In this document: in pieces, positions 44,391 through 52,488 of the stretch
How positions within the stretch are numbered: position 1 is the stretch's first letter
How the letters are laid out: each line of letters starts with the position of its first letter
Made by a program: the position numbers and the translations under genes
The notes under the pieces: model-generated
What the model saw: the letters and a program-made list of their open reading frames with translations, nothing else
Database searches by the model: none
Told to the model about the DNA's origin: nothing
Assembly (NCBI GenBank): GCA_036824005.1
Contig: DAITBA010000004.1
Coordinates: 140,957 to 204,956, forward strand
Reading direction: 5' to 3'
DNA from: DAITBA01 sp036824005
GTDB taxonomy: Bacteria > Pseudomonadota > Gammaproteobacteria > Burkholderiales > Rhodocyclaceae
DNA: 64,000 bases

Positions 44391-44836
44391 GGCGCGACGA
44401 CACTGCGGCCGAACGGGTGCACGCGCTCGCCGCGCGTACCAATCTGTCGCGCACACTGGGATTCAGTCTGGTAGAAGGCGGCGCGGGGCACGCCACCCTA
44501 GCCATGACGGTGGACGAGCGCCACCTTAATGCCATGGGTGCCTGTCATGGCGGAGTCATTTTCGCGCTCGCCGACGAGGCATTTGGCATGGCGTCCAACT
44601 CCCATGGCGTGATGGCCGCCGGGATCGACGCCCACATCACCTACCAGGTGGCCGTGCAGGCGGGCGATCGCCTCGTAGCCGCGGCGACGGAAGTGTCGCG
44701 CAGCCGCCGGCTAGCGGTCTACGCCGTCGAGGTGCGCAACGGCGATGGCGTGCTCGTCTCGAGGTTCACCGGCACGGTCTATGTCACGGGCAAGCATCAC
44801 GAGCCGCCTTTACCCGGTCATGAACACGGCGCTTGA
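44387..44836 (+). CDS. PaaI-family hotdog thioesterase
   Basis: 149 aa. The hotdog signature GACHGGVIFALADEAFG and the strand DAHITYQVAVQAGDRLVA match PaaI-like acyl-CoA thioesterases. Its ATG overlaps the mutase stop (ATGA), and its own end overlaps the MeaB-fusion gene, so translation is coupled through the operon. It would release CoA from a pathway intermediate or dead-end product. Confidence 0.9.
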   Translation: MRRDDTAAERVHALAARTNLSRTLGFSLVEGGAGHATLAMTVDERHLNAMGACHGGVIFALADEAFGMASNSHGVMAAGIDAHITYQVAVQAGDRLVAAATEVSRSRRLAVYAVEVRNGDGVLVSRFTGTVYVTGKHHEPPLPGHEHGA

Positions 44837-46082
44837 ATCGAGGCTGTCTGCAATTCTGGCCGGCGAGCGCGGCGCCTTGGGACGCGCCATGACAACGCTC
44901 GACAACGGCGGGCCGGCGGCGGCAGATATTTGGGTGGCGTTGCGTCCCCATGTCGGCCGAGCCCACGTTATCGGCATCACGGGTGCGTCCGGGGCGGGCA
45001 AGTCCACCCTGGCCAACGCGCTGCTCGGCGCTCTGCTGCAGCGGGGCAGGCGGATCGGCGTCGTCGCCGTCGATCCGTCCAGTCCCGTGAGCGGCGGTGC
45101 GTTGCTCGGCGACCGCCTGCGCATGGGCCAATACGGCGGCCACGAGAACGTCTTCATCCGCTCGCTGTCCGCGCGCGGCAACCCTGGCGGGCTGTCGCGG
45201 ACAACGGCCCGCGTCGTCGATTTGCTGGATGCCGCCGGCTACGACGATATCATTGTCGAGACCGTCGGTGCTGGGCAGTCGGAAGTGGCGGTCGCAGCCT
45301 TGGCCGATACCTGCATCGTCGTCTGTCCGCCCGGCCTGGGCGACGATGTGCAGGCGATCAAGGCCGGCATCCTCGAGATCGCCGATGTGCTGGTGGTGAA
45401 CAAGAGCGATGCACCGCAGGCCGGGCGCACGGCGGCCGAGTTGCAGGAGATGCTGCGCCTGCGCCGTGCCGCTGCGCTTCCGGTGCGCGTGATCAACACC
45501 GTGGCCACCGACGGCACAGGTGTGGCGGATCTGGTCGCAGCGATTGCCGAGCATCGTGGGTCGGCCGGCACCGGGCGGCGCCTGAAGCCCGGCGCGGCCG
45601 CCGCGGGCGACAAGCAGAGCCTGGAGGTCGACCGCGCAATCATCGGTGAGCGCGGTGGAGCGCGCTTCCTGTCGCGCGCCGTGGACCACGATATTCTGGC
45701 GGAGGTCATCTCAGTCGCCGGCGCCGGCGCCGACGGCAACGACGCGCGGCCGTGTAAGATCCATGTCCTGCCGGCTGAGACCATGCGTCGGGCGGTGAAT
45801 GGCGGCGAATCCTTGCCGGGTCGCCATTGCCCCGACGCACCGGTGTACGTTCTGCTCAGCGCCGGCAAGCTGTGTGGCACGGCCGACTGGATCGGTTGCG
45901 GCATGTTCCTGCAGCGGCTCGCCGTCGCAGCGCGCGGGCGCGGCCTGGCGACGGCCGTGCTGACCGACCTGGGCGAGGCCGCGCGCCGCATCGCCCAGCA
46001 CCTCGACCTGCCGCCGGAGCGCGCCGTGTTTGCCTGTCTGGCGCTGGGATATGCGGAGTCGGCGAGTGCGATCGCGGGTTGA
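44820..46082 (+). CDS. MeaB-type G3E GTPase fused to a shortened nitroreductase-like domain
   Basis: 420 aa. Residues 1-265 are a MeaB/ArgK GTPase: Walker A ITGASGAGKST, VDPSSPVSGGALLGDRLRM, ETVGAGQSE, NKSD. MeaB protects and reloads B12 mutases. The usual C-terminal dimerisation arm is absent. Residues 290-420 instead resemble a nitroreductase with its middle removed: GARFLSRAVDHDILAEVIS, DARPCKIHVL, and then CGMFLQRLAVAARGRGL, VFACLALGYAE. A flavin-dependent partner activity, for example cobalamin reduction, is conceivable but not shown. Confidence 0.8.
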   Translation: MNTALESRLSAILAGERGALGRAMTTLDNGGPAAADIWVALRPHVGRAHVIGITGASGAGKSTLANALLGALLQRGRRIGVVAVDPSSPVSGGALLGDRLRMGQYGGHENVFIRSLSARGNPGGLSRTTARVVDLLDAAGYDDIIVETVGAGQSEVAVAALADTCIVVCPPGLGDDVQAIKAGILEIADVLVVNKSDAPQAGRTAAELQEMLRLRRAAALPVRVINTVATDGTGVADLVAAIAEHRGSAGTGRRLKPGAAAAGDKQSLEVDRAIIGERGGARFLSRAVDHDILAEVISVAGAGADGNDARPCKIHVLPAETMRRAVNGGESLPGRHCPDAPVYVLLSAGKLCGTADWIGCGMFLQRLAVAARGRGLATAVLTDLGEAARRIAQHLDLPPERAVFACLALGYAESASAIAG

Positions 46083-46123
46083 GTGCGGGATCGCCCGCTC
46101 CGACACGCGACACTTCATCCTTG

Positions 46124-46218
46124 AAGAAGCTGTTCGCCACAAAGGACACAAAGAACACCAAGGAAACTCAGGTACTCGGAGGGCAAGTGATGCTCATCCG
46201 CCGGGTGGGGGCATCCTT
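46124..46218. repeat. left copy of an inverted interspersed repeat
   Basis: Contains CACAAAGGACACAAAGAACACC and a GGTACTCGGAGGGCAAGTGATG segment (each read here as a short landmark). The reverse complement recurs almost unchanged at 48067-48161. Together they bracket the NTF2-like and ATPase genes. Confidence 0.75.
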
Positions 46219-46244
46219 CTAAGCAACTATTCCGGGAAGCGCCT

Positions 46245-46667
46245 ATGAACGCCGCATTTTCCGTCGCTGATCTGTCGCCAGAGCAACGGGCACTTTGGCA
46301 GCGCGTGACTGAGCTTTGGGCCTTGTCGCAGTGCCGGGACGAAACGACCATCACGTCCGCCCTTCATCCGCAATATGTCGGCTGGGACATGAGCGTTGCG
46401 GCTCCTCACGACCGCGCGGCCGCCGTCCGCTCAGTTTCAGGTCCGTCGCCGCAACTTGCCACGTACGCGCTTCAACCCCTGAGCGTTCAGGTGTACGACC
46501 GCCGGGTCGGTGTCGTTCACTACTCGTACACCGCAACTGTCATTCCGAATGATGGCAACCCTATGGATGTCAGCGGGAAATGGACAGAGGTTTATCTGAG
46601 GCAAGGCGATGCATGGATCATGATCGCAGTAAGTGGCAGGCCTGACACGCAACCAGCAGGGCCGTGA
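46245..46667 (+). CDS. NTF2-like (SnoaL/DUF4440-type) protein
   Basis: 140 aa. It shows the NTF2-like cone-fold pattern: an N-terminal helix (LWQRVTELWALSQCRDETTI), HPQYVGWDMSV, then strands ending in KWTEVYLRQGDAWIMIAVSG. Members include enzymes and small-molecule binders, so the function is open. It lies inside the region bracketed by inverted repeats and is convergent with the ATPase gene. Confidence 0.75.
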   Translation: MNAAFSVADLSPEQRALWQRVTELWALSQCRDETTITSALHPQYVGWDMSVAAPHDRAAAVRSVSGPSPQLATYALQPLSVQVYDRRVGVVHYSYTATVIPNDGNPMDVSGKWTEVYLRQGDAWIMIAVSGRPDTQPAGP

Positions 46668-46752
46668 ACTTCCCGGAAAGCCGGCGTAACGCGATCGCGA
46701 TTTCCTGACGCCACCTCCAGAATGAGCGCCCTACCGGTCCGGCGACGACCCC

Positions 46753-47928
46753 TTACTTCACTCCGAGGAACTCCCGCCACGCCAGCGCCCGCACGCCCGG
46801 CACAACGGCCTCGCTCCGCGCACCCGTCTTCGGCGCCTCGTGGACCAGGAACATGTCCACGACCGTTTCCTCAGGACGCTGCTTCGCTATCGCCGCCGCG
46901 AGCCGCTGCATGGGCGCGACCAGGGCCGGCGTCACCGTCCGCGTCGCCTTGCATTCCACCAGGCGCAGACCGCCGCCGCGTCCCGGCACGACGAAGTCCA
47001 CCTCCAGTCCCTGGGCGTCGCGGAAGTAGTAGACCTCACGCCGTCCACCGCCGTTGATCTGGCCCTTTGCGATCTCCGCGGCGATGAAGCCCTCGAACAG
47101 GGCGCCGAGGAAGGGCGATTTGGCCAGCTCGGCGGCGGTATCGATGCCGAGCAGATGACAGGCGAGGCCGGAGTCGGCGATGTAGACCTTTGGCGACTTG
47201 ATCAGCCGCTTGCCGAGGTTGTCGTAGAAAGGTGGCACGACCAGGACTTGCGCCGTCGTCTCGAGCACGCCGAGCCATTGCGAAATCGTGGGCACGCTGA
47301 CGCCGAGCGGCGCCGCCAGGTCGCTGCGGTTCAGCACCTGGCCGTGCCGGCTCGCCAGCAACGCCAGGAAGCGCCGGAAAGTGGCGAGATCTTTCACGGC
47401 GGTGACTGCGCGCACATCCCGTTCCAGGTAGGTCTGAACATAGGAGCTGAACCACAACCGGGCGTCGGCCGGGCGTGCCACGGCCTCGGGATAGCCGCCG
47501 TGGAGCAGTGAGACCTTCGGGGTTTCGCGCGCGGACAGCGGCGGCAACTGGAACACGGCGGCGCGCCCGGCCATCGACTCGGTGACGCCCTGCATGAGCG
47601 GTGCTTCCTGCGAGCCGGTAAGCAGCCACTGCCCGGCGCGCCGTGGCCGTCGGTCGATGCGCGCGCGGACGTATGCAAACACCTCCGGCACGTGTTGCAC
47701 CTCGTCCAGGATCGCCGGGGTTTTCACGCCGTCCAGGAATCCCTGGGGATCGGCCCGGAACCGTGCCACCAAGTCCGGATCCTCCAGCAGGAAATAGGTT
47801 GCGTCGGGAAACGTGTGTCGCAGCAGCCACGTCTTGCCGGCCCGTCGCGGACCAGTCAGAACCACTGCCGGAAAGGCGTGCATGGCCCGCGTGAGCTGCC
47901 CTTCGAGTTCCCGTGTGACATGGCGCAT
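46753..47928 (-). CDS. AAA_14/DUF4143 ATPase
   Basis: 391 aa. Walker A is GPRRAGKTW, Walker B-like ILDEVQHVP, and LLTGSQEAPLM follows. A winged-helix segment (LGVSVPTISQWLGVLETTAQV) and the DUF4143 C-terminal domain (KVYIADSGLACHLLG, GLEVDFVVPGR, LVECKATRTVTP) complete the family architecture. These ATPases are frequent mobile or accessory genes of unclear role, and the C-terminal domain is nuclease-like. Flanking inverted repeats support transfer as a unit. Confidence 0.9.
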   Translation of the reverse strand: MRHVTRELEGQLTRAMHAFPAVVLTGPRRAGKTWLLRHTFPDATYFLLEDPDLVARFRADPQGFLDGVKTPAILDEVQHVPEVFAYVRARIDRRPRRAGQWLLTGSQEAPLMQGVTESMAGRAAVFQLPPLSARETPKVSLLHGGYPEAVARPADARLWFSSYVQTYLERDVRAVTAVKDLATFRRFLALLASRHGQVLNRSDLAAPLGVSVPTISQWLGVLETTAQVLVVPPFYDNLGKRLIKSPKVYIADSGLACHLLGIDTAAELAKSPFLGALFEGFIAAEIAKGQINGGGRREVYYFRDAQGLEVDFVVPGRGGGLRLVECKATRTVTPALVAPMQRLAAAIAKQRPEETVVDMFLVHEAPKTGARSEAVVPGVRALAWREFLGVK

Positions 47929-48016
47929 GAGTGATAATTCTAAAGTACAACTTTAAACTTATCAATCAAGCTGGTAGTTGCAAGGCAATCGAAACGTTGA
48001 ACCTGAAAAGCTCATT

Positions 48017-48161
48017 TACACCACCAAGGACACCAAGAACACGAAGAAAACTCGATAGTTGCCGGGAAGGATGCCTCCACCCGGCGGGTGAGCACCACAT
48101 GCCCTCCAAGTACCTGAGTTTCCTTGGTGTTCTTTGTGTCCTTTGTGGTGAACAGCTTTCT
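48017..48161. repeat. right inverted repeat element with long hairpin
   Basis: 48067-48161 is the reverse complement of 46124-46218 with few changes. In addition, 48017-48050 (CACCAAGGACACCAAGAACA...) pairs with 48115-48150 (...TGTTCTTTGTGTCCTTTGTGG), so the element can fold on itself. It looks like a non-autonomous repeat family. Confidence 0.72.
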
Positions 48162-48272
48162 CTAGTTGAATCCGGCATTCCGCGGCGGATGCGCCGCGGC
48201 TGACGCGCCGGTATTCCCCAGCAGCCGGGCGGTGCCAAACCTGGCGCGTCCCGAATCACGCACCGCTCAAAA

Positions 48273-49245
48273 CTACAGCCGCGCCAGCTCCAGTCGGTCA
48301 CGCGTTCCTGCCCAGGTCTTCGCCAGCAGCCGCTCGGCCGTGCGGGCGGCCCGATTGTCGCCGCGCTTCTTGTACACCTCCGCCAGGCCGTAGAGCGCCC
48401 AGCCGTTGTTGGGCGTGCGCGCGAGGCTGGCGCGAAAGGCCTGCTCCGCGTCGTCGTGACGGCCGGCCAGGAGCAGCGCGGCGCCCAGTGACTGGCGCAG
48501 CGGGTAGTACCAGAAGGGCGGTTCCATGTAGGGCAACTTGTCCTCCAGCGCCACCGCGCGTTCGAGTGTCGCGATCGCGAGCGCCAGATCACCACCGGCC
48601 TGGGCGATGCGCGCATCCACCACCAGTCCGGCGATCTGCAGCACGTCCGGGGCCGGCACACCGCCGGTGACCAGATCGCTGAAGTCGGTGCGCTGGGCGA
48701 TTGCTGCTATCGCTTCGGATTCGCCCTTTGCCCCGGCGACATTTTCCGCGGCGGCGTGGGCCACGCCGCGCGCGTAATGCCACATGGCCTTGACATAGGG
48801 CAGGCTGTCGCCCGGATCGGGGATGGCGAGCACCGTGGCGGCACCGCTGAACTGGGCGTGGGCAAAGTAAGGCGCGGCCTTGATCGGCTGCACCCAGGCG
48901 ATATTGCGTGCCGCCTCGTCCGAGACGATGCGGTTGAGCTTGTATGCCGCTTTGATCACGGTTTTGCCGTCGCCGGCCATCTGTGCCGACACCATCAGCG
49001 AATGCACGTTGTGCGGGTAGTAGGCCTGGGGATAGATGCCTTCCGGCGCCGCCTGCGCGATGTAGGCCTCGTCTGCGGCCACCGCCGCCTTGTTGGCGTC
49101 CAGCGCCTCCTTGTACCGGCCGATGCGGTAGAGGATATGGAAAGGCATGTGCACCAGATGGCCGGCCCCGGGCATGGTCGCAGCCAGCCGCCTGGCATAG
49201 GGCTCGGCGCGTTTCGGGTTGCTGGACGCCTCCACCAGCTGGTCA
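48273..49245 (-). pseudogene. TPR protein, 5' end deleted
   Basis: The reading frame encodes a TPR-type protein from LVEASSNPKRAEPYARRL, GAGHLVHMPFHILYRIGRY and YNNGWALYGLAEVYKKRG-like repeats (NNGWALYGLAEVYKKRG) to the stop. Family members have roughly 200 more residues at the N-terminus. Upstream of about 49245 the frame continues only as the antisense of another gene. The 5' half, start codon and promoter are therefore gone, and the gene is likely inactive. Confidence 0.75.
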
Positions 49246-49751
49246 TGGCCGGCGGCGGCACGTCGTGGCTCGACCTGGCGCTGTACCTGATCGGCCGGTT
49301 TGTCGGCATGGACGCGGCCATGCAGGTGGCGCGGGTGCATCTCATCGACTGGCACGCCATCGGCCAGCAGCCCTTCGCCCGGCTTGCCCGCACGCGCCAG
49401 AACGAGGACGCCGTCATTGCCCCCTGCCAGGAATGGATCGCCGAGAACTACCACGAACCCGCGCCGGTGGCAGCCATGGTGCGTCTGTCCGGGCTGCCCG
49501 AACGCACCTTCAGGCGCCGCTTTCAACTGGCCACCGGCATGGCACCGCTGGAGTACGTGCACACCTTGCGGCTCGAGGAGTCGAAGCAGATGCTGGAGAC
49601 CAGCGACCAGCCGATCGAGGCCATCGCCAATGAGGTCGGCTATGAAGATGCCGGATACTTCAGCCGCCTGTTCCGGACCAAGGTCAGCCTGACGCCCGCG
49701 CAGTACCGCAAGCGCTTCGGCACCATGCGCCGCGCGCTCGGTGCGTCTTGA
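49242..49751 (+). pseudogene. GlxA/AraC-type regulator, N-terminal domain deleted
   Basis: From 49242 the plus strand encodes VMAGGGTSWLDLALYLIGRF, the C-terminal end of a DJ-1/PfpI-like domain as in GlxA regulators. A full AraC HTH pair follows (MVRLSGLPERTFRRRF, IEAIANEVGYEDAGYFSRLF, LTPAQYRKRF). The first 150 or so residues are missing. Upstream is the antisense of the TPR gene. A fusion reading frame exists but is unlikely to be functional. Confidence 0.75.
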
Positions 49752-50194
49752 GAGGGGCGTCGCGCTCGCTGCCCTTGCAATGCAGCGCGACAGCGGCCGA
49801 TGACGTCCCAGCGCTGCCCCGATCTGCCGCACGATCTGTCCTTCCCCGGTGCGCTCTGTGGGGCTCGTAACGACACTCGCGTGACGCCCGTTGGGGTTCT
49901 CCGCACCATCGGTGGGCTGCGCCAAGCTTTGCCGCACCAGCTTCGATCCTTTCCCGCCCGGGACCGCTCCTGAGCGGACCCGCATTCCCAGCGGCGCGGC
50001 CCGAAAACGCGCGCACCGGCTCGTCCTTGGACAATCGGTCGACTGTTTCGGGGGGGCAGTGCGTAATTCGTCACGGCTCGCGACGATGACCGGCTTGGTT
50101 CTTGCAGCGGGCCGAGCAGGTGGCGCGATTCGCCGGCAGTACGACAGGTCGCGTGCGATGCGCCGGGCGGCTTCCAACTTCGCGGGTGAGAGAG
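49752..50194. other. 443-bp gap without a gene
   Basis: Lies between the truncated AraC gene and the metallopeptidase-like gene. No SD-supported frame, tRNA, repeat or terminator was recognised. It may be further debris of the adjacent deletion. Confidence 0.4.
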
Positions 50195-50632
50195 ATGAAC
50201 GAACTGCTTGCTGTACTGCTTTCCTGGGCCGTGACGCTATCGGGCTACCCCGCGCCGTCGCAGCCGCCGGAGATCGTCAAGGTTCCGCACTCCTTCTTCG
50301 TCGACAACGCCTGCGGCGGCCAAGAGTGCAAGGTCTACGGCTGGTACGCCGGCGGCCGCAAGCTCTACTTGGACGAGCGTATGGATCCGGACCGCGACCT
50401 GCTGGCGGCGTCCGTTGTGGTGCACGAGATGGTGCACTATCTCCAGTACCTGGCGCGCAAAGGCGCCATGCCGGCAAACGGCGCCGCCTTCGGAGAGCCT
50501 GTCTGCCCCGATGCCATTGCCATGGAGCGGGAGGCCTATGCGGCGCAGCGCGAGTTCCTGCTGCGCTACGGCGTCTATCAACCTGTCGGCATATCGATGC
50601 TGCGTGTCGGCTGCGACAGCCACGAGCACTGA
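50195..50632 (+). CDS. small secreted protein with HExxH zinc-metallopeptidase motif
   Basis: 145 aa from the ATG at 50195 (SD GAGAGAG). The N-terminus (LLAVLLSWAVTLSGYPA) is hydrophobic and signal-like. HEMVHYLQYL in the middle is the HExxH zinc-binding signature, and a later EREAYAAQREF helix could give the third ligand. Family naming is uncertain (it resembles DUF6647-type proteins). Cysteines (CGGQEC, CDSHEH) may form disulfides. Confidence 0.65.
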   Translation: MNELLAVLLSWAVTLSGYPAPSQPPEIVKVPHSFFVDNACGGQECKVYGWYAGGRKLYLDERMDPDRDLLAASVVVHEMVHYLQYLARKGAMPANGAAFGEPVCPDAIAMEREAYAAQREFLLRYGVYQPVGISMLRVGCDSHEH

Positions 50633-50714
50633 TCCAGGCCCGGCGTGCGTCCGCGGGCCCTGAGATTGGTGGAGGACAGGGAACCGGGTATCGTGTGCCC
50701 CTGACGGGGCAGCC

Positions 50715-51920
50715 ATGACCGCCGATATCCGAATCCTCTACGCTACCGCCTTTCTGCGCGCGCTCGCCACCGGCATGCTTGGCGTGCTGCTCGGCATTTA
50801 CCTGGCGCGGCTGGATTTCGCCATTGCCGATATCGGCGTCGTCCTGAGCGCGGGACTGTGGGGCGTGGCGGCGGCCGGTCTGGTTGCGACCCTGCGCGCT
50901 GACCGCTACGGCCGCCGGCGCACCCTGGTCGTCCTGGCATTGCTCGGCGCCGCGGGCGGCTTGGCGGCGGCGATCGTCGACCGGCTCGGGATAATGGTCG
51001 TGGCGGCCTTCTTCGGCATGCTCAACGGTATGGGGCGTGATCGCGGCGCCTCGCTCATCATCGAACAAGCGATCCTTCCCGCCGCCGTCACCGATGCGCA
51101 GCGCACGCGGGTATTTGCCGGCTACAACGTGCTGCAGGACATTGGCCACGCCCTGGGCGGGTTGGTCGCCGCGCTGCCGGCGCTGCTGCGCGCCATCGCG
51201 GACATCGGCGAGGTCGCCTCGATTCGCGCCATGCTCGTGGGTTATGCCGGACTGTTCCTCGTCTGCGCGCTGCTCTACGCAGGGCTGTCGCGCCGGGCGG
51301 AGGTGAGTGTCGCGGCCGTCGCCCCGCCGCTGGCCCCGCAAAGCAGAAGAGTGCTGTGGCGCATCTCGGCACTGTTCGCGGTAGACAGCGTCGCCGGCGG
51401 CTTTCTCGGCACGGCGCTGCTGTCCTACTTCTTCTTCGAGCGCTTCGGCGTCAGCGAAGCGATGATCGGCATGCTGTTCTTCCTCGCCCGGCTCATGAAC
51501 GCGGTGTCCCACCTCGGCGCGGCGTGGCTGGCGGCGCGCATCGGGCTGGTCAACACCATGGTGTTCACTCATATCCCGTCGAGCCTGTTGCTGGTGACCG
51601 TGGCCTTTGCGCCGGAATTCTGGGTCGCGGCGATTCTGTTCCTGCTGCGCGAGGGGCTGGTGGAAATGGACGTGCCGACGCGCCAGTCCTATGTCATGGC
51701 GGTGGTGCGGCCCGAAGAGCGCACCTTCGCCTCGGGGGTGACGCATCTGGTGCGCATGGGCGGCTGGGCGGTGGCGCCGTCCTTCGCCGGCTGGCTGATG
51801 CAGGGCCTGGCGCTGGCTACCCCGCTCTACATCGGTGCGGCGATGAAGATCGGCTACGACGTGATGCTCTACTTCGCCTTCCGCGGAGTCAAGCCGCCGG
51901 AGGAAGAGGCGCCATTGTGA
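50715..51920 (+). CDS. MFS transporter
   Basis: 401 aa with about 12 hydrophobic segments. The loop 2-3 motif is ADRYGRRRT. There are paired helical halves, and a central cytosolic loop is near residues 195-215. The cargo is unknown. Its 3' end overlaps the convergent GNAT gene by about 50 nt. Confidence 0.85.
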   Translation: MTADIRILYATAFLRALATGMLGVLLGIYLARLDFAIADIGVVLSAGLWGVAAAGLVATLRADRYGRRRTLVVLALLGAAGGLAAAIVDRLGIMVVAAFFGMLNGMGRDRGASLIIEQAILPAAVTDAQRTRVFAGYNVLQDIGHALGGLVAALPALLRAIADIGEVASIRAMLVGYAGLFLVCALLYAGLSRRAEVSVAAVAPPLAPQSRRVLWRISALFAVDSVAGGFLGTALLSYFFFERFGVSEAMIGMLFFLARLMNAVSHLGAAWLAARIGLVNTMVFTHIPSSLLLVTVAFAPEFWVAAILFLLREGLVEMDVPTRQSYVMAVVRPEERTFASGVTHLVRMGGWAVAPSFAGWLMQGLALATPLYIGAAMKIGYDVMLYFAFRGVKPPEEEAPL

Positions 51921-52417
51921 CGACGTGGTGAAATGGCGCCGCTGCCTGCGTGCGGGTGCTCCCACAGATCGTGCGCCATCAACGTCGCCGACTCGCGTCC
52001 GGCGTAATAGCGTTCAATGCGCCCGAACTCCCGGTAGCCCAGCCGCTGGTAGAAGCGCTGCGCCGCGACGTTTGCTGCGCGCACCTGCAGGCGCACGACG
52101 GACACGCCCGCTACGCGGGCCGACTCTTCGAGCCAAACCACCAGCCTGCGTCCGATGCCCAGGCGCTGGCAATCCTGCCGGACGGCGAGCAGGTTCAGGT
52201 TCGCTTCCTCGTCGCCGAACTGGGCGACGGCAAAACCGATCATCTGGCTGCCCAGACGGGCAACCACCGATGCGGTGTCCGAGCGCCGGATACTCTTGGT
52301 TACCCGGGAAGGTGTCCACGCCCAGCCCAGACCGGTTTCGATGAGGTCGCGCGACATGAACGCCATCAGCGTCGCATCGGCGAGCGTGGCGAGCTTCAGT
52401 TCGATGCTCTGGGACAT
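51869..52417 (-). CDS. GNAT N-acetyltransferase (RimI-like)
   Basis: 182 aa with the acetyl-CoA motif LAVRQDCQRLGIGRRLVVWL and RFYQRLGYREFGRIERYY, similar to ribosomal-protein acetyltransferase RimI. The C-terminal tail overlaps the MFS gene end on the other strand and is not conserved-looking. Confidence 0.82.
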   Translation of the reverse strand: MSQSIELKLATLADATLMAFMSRDLIETGLGWAWTPSRVTKSIRRSDTASVVARLGSQMIGFAVAQFGDEEANLNLLAVRQDCQRLGIGRRLVVWLEESARVAGVSVVRLQVRAANVAAQRFYQRLGYREFGRIERYYAGRESATLMAHDLWEHPHAGSGAISPRRHNGASSSGGLTPRKAK

Positions 52418-52488
52418 GCGTCACATGATTTGCCCGATGGCTGGCGGAGTCAATAGGGCCGCGACGCCGGGCTGCGCCCGGGGCAGCC

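Noticed and set aside
48756..49751. 331-codon frame as an intact AraC-type regulator
   Set aside because: Its first half is the antisense of the TPR gene; only the part from 49242 is regulator-like.
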